64,000 nt of DNA from Rhizobium sp. (GCA_028290545.1 JAQGJP010000039.1:1-64000), one strand, 5' to 3'. Positions 10,009 to 20,316 are shown, counted from the stretch's first letter. Notes: generated from the sequence alone by a model not told the origin. Numbers and translations: made by a program.

Positions 10009-10552
10009 GTTCAAGGGGCGGTCGCTGGCCACGCCGAAGAGTCACGATATCCGCCCGACCACGGACCGGACGCGTGAAAGCCTGTTCAATATCTTGAGCC
10101 ATTCCTACCCGGATGCGCTTGATGGAACGCGCGTGCTCGACTGTTTCGCCGGCACCGGCGCGGTAGGGCTGGAGGCCCTGTCGCGCGGCGCATCGGCGGC
10201 GCTGTTCGTCGAGACCTCTGTCGAGGGACGCGGGTTGCTCCGCACCAATATCGAGGCGATCGGCCTGCAGGGCCGTGCGAAGATTTTCCGGCGCGATGCG
10301 ACGTCACTTGGTCCCGCCGGCAATGTCGAGCCTTTCCACCTGATGTTCGCCGATCCTCCCTATGGTCTGGGCCTGGGTGAAAAAGCCTTCGCGGCGGCCT
10401 CCGCCGGCGGCTGGCTGGTCGATGGCGGGCTCGCCATCCTTGAGGAGCGCGCGAATATCGAACCCGATGTCGGCCGTTCCTATCGGCACGTCGAGACACG
10501 CGAATTCGGCGACACGAAGATGCATTTCTATCGGTATTCCGCAAAGCCCTGA
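9989..10552 (+). CDS. rsmD: 16S rRNA (guanine966-N2)-methyltransferase
   Basis: 187 residues with a GTG start inside the last codons of rluB. Shows the RsmD N terminus MRIVGGEFKGRSL, a SAM-binding motif DCFAGTGAVGLEALSRGA and the N2-methyltransferase catalytic motif DPPYG near residue 121. Methylates G966 of 16S rRNA in the assembling small subunit. The overlap with rluB implies co-translation of two rRNA-modifying enzymes. Confidence 0.96.
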   Translation: MRIVGGEFKGRSLATPKSHDIRPTTDRTRESLFNILSHSYPDALDGTRVLDCFAGTGAVGLEALSRGASAALFVETSVEGRGLLRTNIEAIGLQGRAKIFRRDATSLGPAGNVEPFHLMFADPPYGLGLGEKAFAAASAGGWLVDGGLAILEERANIEPDVGRSYRHVETREFGDTKMHFYRYSAKP

Positions 10553-10563
10553 GGACCATTGTC

Positions 10564-11424
10564 ATGGATGCACACAGCGCCTCTCCCACTATCGCCGTGG
10601 CCTTTGGTGGAGGCGGCGCGCGCGGGTTTGCGCATATCCATGTCATCGAGGCGTTCGACGAACTCGGCATCAAGCCGGTGATGATATCCGGCTCGTCCAT
10701 CGGGTCGATCATGGGAGTCGGCATGGCAGCGGGCATGAGCGGCCAGGATATCCGCGAATTCGTGCTCAGCACCGTGGGCAACAAGCGCGAGGTGATGAAC
10801 AGGCTCTGGTCATTGCGCCCGTCGACGATCCAGGAAATGGTGGCGAACGGCTTCCGCGTCGGCCAGTTCAACCTCGAGCGGATCTTGAAGGCATTCATGC
10901 CCGACACCGTGCCGGAAACGTTCGAGGAACTTGAGATCCCCTTCAGCGTCTCGGCGACCGACTACTACGGCCAGTCGGAACAGGCAATCAGCAGCGGCGA
11001 GTTGAACCGGGCGCTGGCAGCCTCCGCTGCCATTCCTGCGGTGTTCATGCCGGTGCGGCTGAACGGCCGGGTGATGATCGATGGAGGCATCTTCAATCCG
11101 GTTCCGTTCGATCATCTCGCCGGCAAAGCCGATATCATCATCGGCATAGATGTCGTCGGCGGACCGGAAGGCGAGGACCAGCAGATACCGAACCGGATCG
11201 ACAGCCTGTTCGGCGCCAGCCAATTGATGATGCAATCGATCATCTCGGAAAAACTGAAGATGCACGCGCCGGATATTCTCCTGCGTCCCAACGTCGGGCG
11301 CTTCAAGGTTCTCGACTTCCTGCGCGCCGCCGAGGTTCTGGAAGCTTCGGCAGCCGTCAAGGACGAGTTCAAGCGGGCGCTGGATGCACAGATCGCATTC
11401 CGTGCCAAAGTCGCTATCGAATAA
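10564..11424 (+). CDS. Patatin-like phospholipase (bacterial RssA-type)
   Basis: 286 residues. All patatin elements are present: glycine-rich oxyanion motif GGGGARGFAH (residues 15-24), nucleophile elbow GSSIG (about 43-47) and the catalytic Asp in MIDGGIFNP (about residue 173). No signal peptide, so a cytoplasmic or membrane-associated acyl hydrolase is likely; the lipid substrate is unknown. GAGGA precedes the ATG. It follows rsmD by 11 bases and may be in the same transcript. The TAA abuts the stop codon of the convergent mscL with no spacer. Confidence 0.93.
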   Translation: MDAHSASPTIAVAFGGGGARGFAHIHVIEAFDELGIKPVMISGSSIGSIMGVGMAAGMSGQDIREFVLSTVGNKREVMNRLWSLRPSTIQEMVANGFRVGQFNLERILKAFMPDTVPETFEELEIPFSVSATDYYGQSEQAISSGELNRALAASAAIPAVFMPVRLNGRVMIDGGIFNPVPFDHLAGKADIIIGIDVVGGPEGEDQQIPNRIDSLFGASQLMMQSIISEKLKMHAPDILLRPNVGRFKVLDFLRAAEVLEASAAVKDEFKRALDAQIAFRAKVAIE

Positions 11425-11838
11425 TCAGGGCCTGCTGCGCAATTCGTCACGGATCTGCGTCAGCAGCACGATTTCTTCAGCGGGACCGGTCGGTGCTTCC
11501 GTTTCCTTCTTCGGCATGGCGCGGTTGACGGCCTTGACGATCATGAAGATGATCCAGGCGATGATCAGGAAATTGATCAGGATGGTGAGAAAATTTCCAT
11601 AGGCAAATACCGCGCCCTGCTCGCGCGCTGCCGCCAGCGAGGTCGCCTTCACATTGCTCGACATGGCAATGAAATAGTTCGAGAAGTCCACACCGCCGGT
11701 GATCGCGCCGACGACCGGCATGATCAGGTCCTCGACCAGCGATTTGACGATCGCCCCGAATGCCGCGCCGATGATCACACCGACGGCGAGATCGAGAACA
11801 TTGCCACGTGCGATGAACGCCTTGAATTCATTTAACAT
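11425..11838 (-). CDS. mscL: Large-conductance mechanosensitive channel
   Basis: 137 residues from the ATG at 11838, with AGGAGAGG directly upstream. Carries the MscL N-terminal helix [20 protein letters not shown], the pore helix [21 protein letters not shown] and the second membrane helix [20 protein letters not shown]. The C-terminal bundle [12 protein letters not shown] is present. Pentameric inner-membrane emergency valve that opens on hypo-osmotic shock. The length is normal for the family. Confidence 0.97.
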   Translation of the reverse strand: MLNEFKAFIARGNVLDLAVGVIIGAAFGAIVKSLVEDLIMPVVGAITGGVDFSNYFIAMSSNVKATSLAAAREQGAVFAYGNFLTILINFLIIAWIIFMIVKAVNRAMPKKETEAPTGPAEEIVLLTQIRDELRSRP

Positions 11839-12020
11839 GAGCCTCTCCTGCTTTTCTGTCCACACTTCCCCGGACAATTGAGAAAGTAGCAGAGGTTCTG
11901 GCGTAAGAAAGCCGGTTTTTGCGTTTCTCCAGATAGAGCCGACGAAAGCATGACTTTCCTTTGTGCTGATAACTGCCCTATGCTGCACGGAGCCGGACTG
12001 TTTGTGCCAGGAGGGGTTTC

Positions 12021-15000
12021 ATGCTGCCAGGCTGGGTCATCTTCGGCTCGGCGATTGCCTATCTCATGCTCTTGTTTGCAGTCGCCACGATCGGCGACAG
12101 GCGGACCAGGGCAGGCGCCGGCGCGGCCAAAGGCAGGCCGGTCGTCTATGCCCTCAGCCTGGCGATCTACTGCACGTCCTGGACCTATTTCGGCGGCGTG
12201 GGGCTGGCGGCCGAGCGCGGCCTCGAATTCCTGACGATCTATATCGGCCCGGTACTGGTGTTCACGGTTGGCTTGCCGATTCTCAAGCGGATCACTACCA
12301 TCGCCAAGGCTGAAAAACTGACCTCGATCGCCGACTTCATCGCCGCCCGCTATGGCAAGAACCCGGTCGTGGCGATGATTGTTGCGATCATCGCGCTTGC
12401 CGGCGCGGTTCCCTATATCGCGCTGCAGCTGAAGGCGGTGTCGAATTCGGTATCGGCGCTGGTCGATACGTCGAACTATGCAATCGGTATCGACAATAAC
12501 CAGCTCATCGACCTGCCGCTATTGGTGTCGCTGTCGCTGGCCTTCTTCGCCGTCGTCTTCGGCACGCGCCACGCGGACGCCACCGAACATCAGGATGGGC
12601 TGATCCTGGCGATCGCCACCGAATCCGTGGTCAAACTGATCGCCATCCTGACGGTCGGCATCACCGTCGTCTACGTGCTGTTCGACGGACCCGGCAATCT
12701 TCTCGATCTCGCCTGGCAGCACACGGAGGCCGCGAGCGCCCTCTCCCACCGCACGCCGATGAGCCGATGGATCGTGCTGACAATGCTATCCGCCTTCGCG
12801 ATCATCATGCTGCCGCGACAATTCCATGTGACGGTGGTGGAAAACCGCACGCCGGGCGAACTCAGGCTCGCAAGCCTGTTCTTCCCGCTCTATCTGATCG
12901 CAATCAATATCTTCGTGCTGCCGATCGCGCTCGGCGGGGTGATTTTCTTCAATGGCACGGGTGATGCCGATCTCTACGTGTTGACCCTGCCGCTGAAGGC
13001 CGGCATGCCCACGGTGACGCTGATCGCTTTCATCGGCGGATTCTCGGCTGCGACCGCCATGGTGATCGTCGCCTCGGTGGCGCTGGCGATCATGATCTCC
13101 AACGACATCGTCATGCCGATCCTGCTCAGGCGCAACCTTGTCGGCAGGCGCGGCAATGCCGGTGAAGACCTCGGCCGGCTATTGCTCTCCGTGCGACGCG
13201 GCGCCATATTCGCCGTCTTGCTGCTCGGCTATGCCTATTACCGTTCCACAAGTTCGGAGAGCGGCCTGGCCTCGATCGGGCTGATCGCCTTCGCGGCGAT
13301 TTCGCAAATGGCGCCGGCTCTGCTCGGCGGCCTGTTCTGGCGGCGGGCCAATGCGCGCGGTGCGATCGCCGGCCTGGTTTCGGGCTTCGCGATCTGGATC
13401 TGGCTGCTTTTCATTCCGAGCCTGGGCGGCACGGACACATCGCGCGATGCCGGCGCCATCCTCGATGCGCTGCTGCCGACCTCAGACTTCTTCTCGGGGT
13501 CCGGCAGTGATCCGTTCATCAATTCAGTGCTGCTCAGTCTCATAGTCAATACCGCCGCCTTCGTCTTTGGGTCGATGACGCGCAACGCCAACCTGATCGA
13601 GCGGCAGCAGTCGGCGGTGTTCATCCCGCGCAGCGGCAATCCGAAGCCGCTGATGCGGAGCGGACGCATCAACCTGACGATCGGCGAGCTGAAAGCCACG
13701 ATCGGCCGCTATCTTGGCGACGAGCGGATGCAGCGCTCGTTTGCGAGCTATGAATATTCGACCGGCAAGACCCTGGATGACCGGCGCTATGCCGATACCG
13801 ACCTGCTCAAGTTCTCCGAGCAATTGCTGGGTTCGGCAATCGGCTCGTCCTCCGCGCGGCTGGTGCTGTCGCTGACCGTCCGGCGGCTCGACGAATACCC
13901 TGCCGAAACGGCCATGCTACTCGACCAGGCGAGCGAAGCCCTGCAATATAATCAGGGCGTCTTGCAGACCGCGCTCGCGCAGATGGACCAGGGCATTGCC
14001 GTCTTCGATGGCGAAAACCGGCTGTCGATCTGGAACCGGCGGTTCCGCAGCCTGCTCGCCCTGCCTGAAAGCGCCGGCCAGGTCGGCTATCCCCTGTCCG
14101 CCATCATTGGTCTTCTGGCGGAGCGTGGCGACATCGAATCCGGTACCGAGGCTGGAGTGATGGAAAGGATACTGGCCCCGGATACGCCGTTCCTGCTGGT
14201 GCTGGAGGCTGGCGCACGGATCATCGAACTGCGCTCCAACCCGATGCCGGACAGCGGCATCGTCACCACCTGCACCGATATCACCGACCGCGTACAGGCC
14301 AGCAAGGCGCTGCAGGAGGCAAACGAGACGCTGGAGCAACGGGTCGAGGCCCGCACCCGTGAACTGACCCATGTGAACACCGAGCTTGCGGAGGCCCGCG
14401 CTGCGGCCGAGGATGCCAATGTCGGCAAGACGCGCTTCTTCGCCGCCGCCGGCCATGACATCCTGCAGCCCCTGAATGCAGCACGGCTCTACTCTTCCTC
14501 GCTGGTCGAGCGGCTCGGCCATTCCGCTGACAGCGACCTGGTGCTGAACATCGATTCGGCGCTGGAATCGGTCGAGACCATTCTCGGCGCCGTGCTGGAT
14601 ATTTCCCGGCTCGATACCGGCGCCATGAAGCCGCGCATGGCGACGATGGATCTGGATGATTTCCTCCGCCGGATCGAAACCGACTATCAGCCGCTGGCAC
14701 GGGCGCGCGATCTGCAACTCGTCGTCCTGCCCAGCCGGTTGCGGGCGAAGACCGATCCGATGCTGCTTCGCCGGCTGGTGCAGAATCTGGTCTCCAACGC
14801 CATCAAATACACGATCAGCGGCAAGGTTCTCGTTGGCGTGCGTCCGCGCGGGCAGGAAGCCTGGATCGAGGTCCATGACACCGGAATCGGCATCCCCTCC
14901 TCCAAATTCAAGACGGTGTTCAAGGAGTTCTCGCGCCTCGACGAAGGTGCCCGCACATCCGCCGGCCTGGGACTTGGCCTGTCGATCGTCGATCGTATCG

Positions 15001-15515
15001 CGCGCGTGCTCGGCCACAAGGTCGAACTGCAATCGACCCCGGGCAAGGGCACGGTTTTCCGGGTCCGGATACCACGCGACATGAGCAGCGTCAGCCCGCA
15101 ACCGGCGGAGCCACGGTCTTCCGGGGTTGCCATGGACCGCAAGCTCGATCAGCTGAAAGTCCTCTGCATCGACAACGAACCGAGCATTCTCGAGGGCATG
15201 CGGACGCTGTTGGGCGGCTGGGGCTGCGCGGTCGAGACGGCGGCAAGCATCCATGATTGCCAGGCGATCGACCGCCCTGATGTGGTGATCGCAGATTATC
15301 ATCTCGACGATGGAACCGGTATCGAGGCGATCGTCCGGCTGAAGGCAGCGTTCGGACCTGTCCAGGCAATTCTGATCACCGCCGATCGCACGGCGGAAGT
15401 GCGGGCCAGCGCCGATCGCGAGGGGATTGTCCTGCTCAACAAGCCGGTGAAGCCCGCCGCACTGCGTGCGACCCTGACAAGGCTGTCATCGGTGGGAAAA
15501 GCGGCGGCGGAATAG
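12021..15515 (+). CDS. SSF transporter-like / PAS hybrid sensor histidine kinase
   Basis: 1164 residues. Residues 1 to about 500 form a sodium:solute symporter-type membrane domain (13 or so helices, for example CTSWTYFGGVGLAAERGLEF). A PAS domain follows (about 650-760), then a coiled coil (LEQRVEARTRELTHVNTELA), an H-box AGHDILQPLNAARL with the phospho-accepting His near residue 812, an ATPase with N-box SNAIKYT and G-box motifs GLGLGLSIV, and a C-terminal receiver with Asp in VVIADYHLDD near 1092 and conserved KPVKP. It resembles CbrA/NahK-class kinases in which the transporter domain may sense or move a nutrient. The ligand and output partner are unknown. CAGGAGGGG precedes the ATG. Confidence 0.93.
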   Translation: MLPGWVIFGSAIAYLMLLFAVATIGDRRTRAGAGAAKGRPVVYALSLAIYCTSWTYFGGVGLAAERGLEFLTIYIGPVLVFTVGLPILKRITTIAKAEKLTSIADFIAARYGKNPVVAMIVAIIALAGAVPYIALQLKAVSNSVSALVDTSNYAIGIDNNQLIDLPLLVSLSLAFFAVVFGTRHADATEHQDGLILAIATESVVKLIAILTVGITVVYVLFDGPGNLLDLAWQHTEAASALSHRTPMSRWIVLTMLSAFAIIMLPRQFHVTVVENRTPGELRLASLFFPLYLIAINIFVLPIALGGVIFFNGTGDADLYVLTLPLKAGMPTVTLIAFIGGFSAATAMVIVASVALAIMISNDIVMPILLRRNLVGRRGNAGEDLGRLLLSVRRGAIFAVLLLGYAYYRSTSSESGLASIGLIAFAAISQMAPALLGGLFWRRANARGAIAGLVSGFAIWIWLLFIPSLGGTDTSRDAGAILDALLPTSDFFSGSGSDPFINSVLLSLIVNTAAFVFGSMTRNANLIERQQSAVFIPRSGNPKPLMRSGRINLTIGELKATIGRYLGDERMQRSFASYEYSTGKTLDDRRYADTDLLKFSEQLLGSAIGSSSARLVLSLTVRRLDEYPAETAMLLDQASEALQYNQGVLQTALAQMDQGIAVFDGENRLSIWNRRFRSLLALPESAGQVGYPLSAIIGLLAERGDIESGTEAGVMERILAPDTPFLLVLEAGARIIELRSNPMPDSGIVTTCTDITDRVQASKALQEANETLEQRVEARTRELTHVNTELAEARAAAEDANVGKTRFFAAAGHDILQPLNAARLYSSSLVERLGHSADSDLVLNIDSALESVETILGAVLDISRLDTGAMKPRMATMDLDDFLRRIETDYQPLARARDLQLVVLPSRLRAKTDPMLLRRLVQNLVSNAIKYTISGKVLVGVRPRGQEAWIEVHDTGIGIPSSKFKTVFKEFSRLDEGARTSAGLGLGLSIVDRIARVLGHKVELQSTPGKGTVFRVRIPRDMSSVSPQPAEPRSSGVAMDRKLDQLKVLCIDNEPSILEGMRTLLGGWGCAVETAASIHDCQAIDRPDVVIADYHLDDGTGIEAIVRLKAAFGPVQAILITADRTAEVRASADREGIVLLNKPVKPAALRATLTRLSSVGKAAAE

Positions 15516-15557
15516 AATTCGCTTCCCATCGTCCAGAGAATCCACGAAAATGAATGG

Positions 15558-17360
15558 ATGCAAATCAAGTTGCTTCCAGAAACACTGGTCAACCAGATCG
15601 CCGCCGGCGAGGTCATCGAACGGCCGGCCAGCGCCGCCAAGGAATTGATCGAGAACGCCATCGATGCGGGCGCGACCCGGATCGAGATCGCCACGTCGGG
15701 TGGCGGCAAGAGCCTGCTCCGGGTGATCGACAACGGTTCCGGCATGGGGATCGCGGATCTCGAACTGGCCGTGCGACGGCATTGCACATCCAAGCTCGAT
15801 CACGGCCTCGACAATATCCGCACGCTGGGATTTCGCGGCGAGGCGCTGCCGTCGATCGGCTCGATCGCCAGGCTCTCGATCACCAGCCGGCTGAAGAACG
15901 CCAGCGAGGGCGCCGAAATCCAGCTGGTCGGCGGCAGGCTTTCCGAGCTGCGGCCGCGTGCCGCCAATCCCGGCACGATCGTCGAAGTCCGCGACCTGTT
16001 CTTCGCCACCCCGGCCCGGCTGAAATTCCTCAAGACCGAGAAGGCCGAGGCCGGTGCGATCACCGAAGTCATCCGCCGCATGGCGATTGCCTTCCCGCAT
16101 ATCCGCTTCACCGTTTCGGGCACCGACCGGGCAACGCTGGAATTCACTGCAACCGGCGATGACCGGCTGGCGCGCATCGCCCAGGTGATCGGTAAGGATT
16201 TCGAGGAGAATGCGATCGCTCTCGATGCGGAGCGCGAAGGCATCCATCTCTCCGGTTTTGCCGGCATTCCGGTGTTCAACCGGGGCAACTCGGCCCATCA
16301 GTTCGCTTTCGTCAATGGCCGTCCGGTGAGCGACAAGCTGATCGTCTCGGCGCTGCGCGGCGCCTATGCCGAGACCGTGCCCAGCGGCCGCTATCCGGTG
16401 GCAGTGCTCGACCTGAGGCTTGATCCGGCGCTGGTCGATGTCAATGTGCATCCGGCGAAATCCGATGTCCGTTTCCGTGACCCCGGCCTGGTGCGCGGCC
16501 TGATCATCGGCGCCATCCGCGAGGCGCTCGCCCGTGGCGGCGACCGTTCCTCGACGACGGCGGCACGTTCGATGATGGGCGCCTTCCGCCCCGGATTCCG
16601 CCCGACACCGGCGCAGAACTGGTCGCCCGGCGCTTCGCCCTTCCGGCCGTTTTCGGTGGAGCCGTCTGCCGGGCTGCGCGAGGCGGCGCAAGCGATGTTT
16701 GGTGACATTGCCCTCCCGTCTGCCCGTCCCGAGTCTTCGGCTCCGTCGATCCCCGAAGTGAACGCCGAGGAGATCTTCACGCATCCGCTCGGTGCGGCCC
16801 GCACCCAGGTGCATGAGAACTACATCATCGCCCAGACAGAGGACGGCATGGTGATCGTCGACCAGCATGCGGCGCATGAGCGGCTGGTGTTCGAGGATAT
16901 GCGCAAGGCGCTGGCCACCAAGGCGATCCCGTCACAGGCGCTGCTGATCCCCGAGATCGCCGACCTGCCCGAAGAGGATTGCGACCGGCTGATGGAACAT
17001 GCCGAGAGCCTGAAATCCCTTGGTCTGCATTACGAGCGCTTCGGGCCCGGCGCGATCCTGATCCGCGAGACGCCCTCCATGCTCGGCGAGATCGATGCGG
17101 CGGCCCTGGTCAGGGAACTGGCAGACGAGATCGGTGAATGGGATACGTCGGTCACGCTGCATTCGCGGCTCGAACACGTTGCCGCGACCATGGCCTGCCA
17201 TGGCTCGGTGCGATCCGGCCGACGGCTCGGGGTCGAGGAGATGAACGCCCTTCTCCGGCAGATGGAAGCGACCCCGGGATCCGGCCAGTGCAATCATGGC
17301 CGCCCGACCTATATCAAGCTTAAGCTTGCCGATATCGAGCGTTTGTTCGGCCGCAGCTGA
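15558..17360 (+). CDS. mutL: DNA mismatch repair protein MutL
   Basis: 600 residues. The GHKL ATPase motifs are intact: [16 protein letters not shown] and [11 protein letters not shown]. The C-terminal dimerisation domain contains [12 protein letters not shown] (about residues 435-446), matching the DQHA-x2-E-x4-E endonuclease motif. This MutL should therefore nick DNA itself, as expected in bacteria without MutH. A proline-rich linker lies between about residues 330 and 390. It follows the kinase gene by 42 bases. Confidence 0.97.
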   Translation: MQIKLLPETLVNQIAAGEVIERPASAAKELIENAIDAGATRIEIATSGGGKSLLRVIDNGSGMGIADLELAVRRHCTSKLDHGLDNIRTLGFRGEALPSIGSIARLSITSRLKNASEGAEIQLVGGRLSELRPRAANPGTIVEVRDLFFATPARLKFLKTEKAEAGAITEVIRRMAIAFPHIRFTVSGTDRATLEFTATGDDRLARIAQVIGKDFEENAIALDAEREGIHLSGFAGIPVFNRGNSAHQFAFVNGRPVSDKLIVSALRGAYAETVPSGRYPVAVLDLRLDPALVDVNVHPAKSDVRFRDPGLVRGLIIGAIREALARGGDRSSTTAARSMMGAFRPGFRPTPAQNWSPGASPFRPFSVEPSAGLREAAQAMFGDIALPSARPESSAPSIPEVNAEEIFTHPLGAARTQVHENYIIAQTEDGMVIVDQHAAHERLVFEDMRKALATKAIPSQALLIPEIADLPEEDCDRLMEHAESLKSLGLHYERFGPGAILIRETPSMLGEIDAAALVRELADEIGEWDTSVTLHSRLEHVAATMACHGSVRSGRRLGVEEMNALLRQMEATPGSGQCNHGRPTYIKLKLADIERLFGRS

Positions 17361-17419
17361 TTTGCAATCTCAAACCGGTGGCGCTATATCGCGACAGGTA
17401 TCTCTGGAGGACAGTGGGA

Positions 17420-17653
17420 ATGATGAACCGGTTTGAAGGCAGCGGCAGCCGCGAAGCAAAGATCCGCTATCTCGACGGCGATTTCCAGATCCTGCTGCCC
17501 GGCGGTTACGTCATCTGCGCCATTACCGGCAAGCAAATTCCGATCGACGAACTCAAATACTGGAGCGTCGACCGCCAGCAACCCTATGCGGATGCGGCTG
17601 CCTCGTTCGAAGCCGACAAGCGGGCTGGCGTTCTGCCGGGACAGACCGCTTAG
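17420..17653 (+). CDS. DUF2093 family protein
   Basis: 77 residues starting at tandem ATGs (17420 or 17423), with GGAGG 8-11 bases upstream. The sequence MNRFEG, RYLDGDFQILLPGGYVICA, ITGKQIPIDELKYWSVDRQ fits the DUF2093 family of alphaproteobacteria. It is small, soluble and of unknown function. It sits directly after mutL, its usual neighbour in rhizobia as I recall, normally with lpxK on the other side. Confidence 0.85.
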   Translation: MMNRFEGSGSREAKIRYLDGDFQILLPGGYVICAITGKQIPIDELKYWSVDRQQPYADAAASFEADKRAGVLPGQTA

Positions 17654-17666
17654 GCCGCCGGCATTG

Positions 17667-18044
17667 TCACCCCAATGCGGGAGACAGGTGGGTCAGCACA
17701 CATTTCCACTCACCGTCCATCTTTCGATAGATGTCGGTTATCCACTCGTCCGCCTTGATCGCCTCGCCCCTGAATGTGCCGGTGTTCTGGCCTCGGCCCG
17801 TGACCACCGCCACATCGCCATAGACTTTGACGCGGGCAATCTTCTTGGTCATCGTATCATGGCTGAGGACACCACTTTCTATCGCAGAAAGCATGCCCTC
17901 GCGGCTGACCGGGCCGACTTCGGGCGTCACGAGCACCCAATCATCGGAAATGCAGTTCGCAATCAGCCCGACGTCATTTGAGGTCATGGCCGCATTGAAG
18001 GCGTCTTCGCATCTCGTCAGTTCATGCATCTCAGTGTCGATCAT
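17667..18044 (-). CDS. SnoaL/DUF4440-type NTF2-like protein
   Basis: 125 residues from the ATG at 18044, which has GGAGG upstream. The pattern of an N-terminal helix followed by DDWVLVTPEVGPVSREGMLSAI and a beta-sheet ending in DGEWKCVLTHLSP is typical of the NTF2-like/SnoaL fold used by small hydrolases, isomerases and ketosteroid-binding proteins. No specific substrate can be read. Its start overlaps the stop of the VOC gene (ATGA), so both are made from one transcript. Confidence 0.8.
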   Translation of the reverse strand: MIDTEMHELTRCEDAFNAAMTSNDVGLIANCISDDWVLVTPEVGPVSREGMLSAIESGVLSHDTMTKKIARVKVYGDVAVVTGRGQNTGTFRGEAIKADEWITDIYRKMDGEWKCVLTHLSPALG

Positions 18045-18520
18045 GCCTTTGCCTCCGGTTGGACATTTGCGCCGGACATCATGCCTGTCCATCGGCGCTG
18101 CATTTCCTCGGAGCTGACGTCCTCGGCCTTGCTGGCGACGAACCAGCTGTACCCGAATGGATCGCCAAGCATGCCGGTCTTGTAACCGTGGAACTCAAGC
18201 TTTGCGGGCCGGAGCAGGTTTGCGCCGCAACTGACGGCATGGGCGATGAACCGATCGACGTCATTCACATCAAGATGAAACTTCACCGGCGCTCCGCCCA
18301 AAGTGTCCGGACTGACTGCGCCGAAATCGCGATATTCATCGGCCAGGAAAAACCGCGCGTTGCCAATCGACAATTCCGCGTGGCCGATGCGCCCGTCGGT
18401 GGGATCAACAAGACGAAAATCTTCCGTCGCGCCGAACGCCCGGACATAGAAGTCGATGGCGTCCGTTGCACCCTTGACGATAAGGTACGCGCACATGCCG
18501 TGAACAACCGCGCCTTGCAT
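18041..18520 (-). CDS. VOC-superfamily (glyoxalase/PhnB-like) protein
   Basis: 159 residues. I prefer the ATG at 18520 (AAGGTG 6 bases upstream) over the GTG at 18529. It has the paired beta-alpha-beta-beta-beta modules of VOC proteins: CAYLIVKGATDAIDFYVRAFGA, then VKFHLDVNDVDRFIAHAVSCGA and MLGDPFGYSWFVA. Closest in layout to PhnB/YkcA-type single-chain VOC proteins; possible roles are metal-dependent detoxification or ligand binding. Divergent from the TetR gene, so probably its target. Confidence 0.85.
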   Translation of the reverse strand: MQGAVVHGMCAYLIVKGATDAIDFYVRAFGATEDFRLVDPTDGRIGHAELSIGNARFFLADEYRDFGAVSPDTLGGAPVKFHLDVNDVDRFIAHAVSCGANLLRPAKLEFHGYKTGMLGDPFGYSWFVASKAEDVSSEEMQRRWTGMMSGANVQPEAKA

Positions 18521-18530
18521 GGATTTCACC

Positions 18531-18564
18531 TTGACAGTTTCAATATATTTACGTTACGATACGT
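18531..18564. promoter_or_regulatory. Promoter and probable TetR operator between the VOC and TetR genes
   Basis: On the plus strand TTGACA (18531-18536) and TACGAT (18555-18560) are 18 bases apart, a good promoter for the tetR gene with a very short leader. The -10 overlaps an imperfect palindrome ACGTTACGATACGT (18551-18564, CG-centred), a likely site for the neighbouring regulator. On the minus strand TATATT at 18542-18547 could be the -10 for the VOC gene. A repressor bound here would block both directions. Confidence 0.55.
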
Positions 18565-18570
18565 TTCATA

Positions 18571-19191
18571 ATGAGTCAAGCAGATTTCGAATCGAAGAGC
18601 CCGAGACCAGGCAGACCGCGCAGTGAGGCGGCTCGCATCGCAATCCTGCGGGCCGCGCATCAGATTCTCATGGAGGACGGGCTCGGGAGGTTGACGGTCG
18701 AGGCCGTCGCGGAGCGCGCACGTGTCGGCAAGCCGACCATTTATCGCTATTGGCGAAATGCGCAGGAACTTGTCATGGCAGCGTTTCTTGCCGATCCGGC
18801 GCCAGCCCAAGCAATGGATGACGCCGGGGCGGCAAGAGGCAGACTGCAGGCGCAAATGAACCACTTGCTCGATACGTTCGACACCGTGCGCGGTCGTCAG
18901 ATCGCCCTGACCATGGCTGCAGCCGACCCGGAAAGCGAGTTGGCGAAAGCCTTCCGCACCCGGATCATGCTCCAGTGCCGGGAGGAAGGCAGGTCGATCC
19001 TGACCGAGGCGGAATCAAGGGGCGAGGTGCATCTGACCGCCGGCATCGAAACCATACTGGACCTGATCTACGCGCCGGTCTTCTACCGCCTGCTGGTTGG
19101 CCACAAGCCGCTATCGCGCGAATTCGGAAGCGGGATTGTCGATCTGGTCTGGACCAGTATCTGTATCAGGCCGTCCCGCGAGATCAGTTGA
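18571..19191 (+). CDS. TetR/AcrR family transcriptional regulator
   Basis: 206 residues. The N-terminal HTH is typical ([40 protein letters not shown]). The C-terminal ligand/dimer domain is helical and divergent. It is divergent from the VOC/NTF2-like pair, with the putative operator between them, so it most likely represses that pair and itself. Its last 8 bases overlap the end of convergent lpxK. The cassette separates DUF2093 from lpxK. Confidence 0.93.
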   Translation: MSQADFESKSPRPGRPRSEAARIAILRAAHQILMEDGLGRLTVEAVAERARVGKPTIYRYWRNAQELVMAAFLADPAPAQAMDDAGAARGRLQAQMNHLLDTFDTVRGRQIALTMAAADPESELAKAFRTRIMLQCREEGRSILTEAESRGEVHLTAGIETILDLIYAPVFYRLLVGHKPLSREFGSGIVDLVWTSICIRPSREIS

Positions 19192-20209
19192 TCCGGCGTT
19201 TTCTGTAATTCGCCATTGCCTGTTCGATGATCAGACCCGGCGTGGCCGGTGAATCGAACGCCATCTCCACGTCGATCACTTTTGTCTTCGCCAGAAGTTG
19301 CAACTCCCGGCCATGATGACCGATCAGCCGAACCGCGTCCTTTGCCGTGGTGACGATCTCGAGGTCCTGCTGCTCGGCGATCGCCAGAATCTCGATTATC
19401 TCGTCGTCCGTCAGGTACTGATGGTCGCCGAACGGGCGCTTGACGGCGATGATGGCGCCCAGGCCTTCCACCGTGCGGAAAAATTTCTCCGGATCAGCGA
19501 TGCCCGCGAAGGCCAGCACCCGCCTGCCCGCGATATCCGGCGCATCGACCGGCCTGACCGTCGCTTCGAGCACCTGTTTGCCGGCACGCGCGGCAATGCG
19601 GATGAACGGGTCGGCGGCGTTGCCGGTGCCGACCTTCAACAGCGCGGTCGCAAATTCCAATTGCAGCCTGGTGGGCGCACGCACCGGTCCGGCGGGAACG
19701 ATATAGCCATTGCCGATGCCGCGCATCGTGTCGATCACCATCAGCGCATAGTCGAAATGCAGCTTGGCGCTCTGGAAGCCGTCATCCATGATGATCAGAT
19801 CGCAGCCTTCTGCAATCAGCAGCTTGGCGCCCTCGACCCTTTTGCGCGAAATCACCGTAAGTGCTTCACGGGCGATCAGCACCGGCTCGTCCCCGACGTC
19901 CCTGGCGCGATGATGGCTGGGATCGACGACGATCGTCCGGTCCATGCTGCCGCCATAGCCACGGCTCAGCACGCCCGCCTTCAATCCCCTGGCCCGGGCT
20001 GCGCGGGCAAGCGCGATAACGGTGGGCGTCTTGCCAGCCCCGCCGACGGTGAAATTGCCGACACAGATGACCGGAACCGACATTACCAGCCGCTTGGCCT
20101 TGCGCATGTTTCGACCGGCGATAGACCCATAGATCCAGGAGACCGGCGCCAAAAGCCAAGCCTGCCAATTTGCCTTTTTCCACCAGAATGGTGGTGATTC
20201 CGAAACCAT
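19184..20209 (-). CDS. lpxK: Tetraacyldisaccharide 4'-kinase
   Basis: 341 residues from the ATG at 20209. Phosphorylates the 4' position of the lipid A precursor at the inner membrane. A hydrophobic N terminus ([13 protein letters not shown]) is followed by the P-loop [12 protein letters not shown] (residues 51-62), [17 protein letters not shown] and DDGFQ, all LpxK hallmarks. It runs in the same direction as the HAD gene and waaA upstream, 107 bases downstream of the HAD gene. Confidence 0.97.
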   Translation of the reverse strand: MVSESPPFWWKKANWQAWLLAPVSWIYGSIAGRNMRKAKRLVMSVPVICVGNFTVGGAGKTPTVIALARAARARGLKAGVLSRGYGGSMDRTIVVDPSHHRARDVGDEPVLIAREALTVISRKRVEGAKLLIAEGCDLIIMDDGFQSAKLHFDYALMVIDTMRGIGNGYIVPAGPVRAPTRLQLEFATALLKVGTGNAADPFIRIAARAGKQVLEATVRPVDAPDIAGRRVLAFAGIADPEKFFRTVEGLGAIIAVKRPFGDHQYLTDDEIIEILAIAEQQDLEIVTTAKDAVRLIGHHGRELQLLAKTKVIDVEMAFDSPATPGLIIEQAMANYRKRRIN

Positions 20210-20316
20210 GCCCCTCGCCCCGCTGGTCGCGAAGCCCCCAAATAGAATATTGTTAGTGGTTGCAGGGCACAAAACGCGAAAAGCTGAAATAAAGCAAGAG
20301 CTTTGCCGTCGCTATA

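Noticed and set aside
8332-10032. 566-codon minus-strand frame and neighbouring Pro/Ser-rich frames
   Set aside because: Antisense to rluB and its repetitive tail.
13917-15302. 461-codon minus-strand frame
   Set aside because: Antisense to the histidine kinase, which has complete catalytic motifs.
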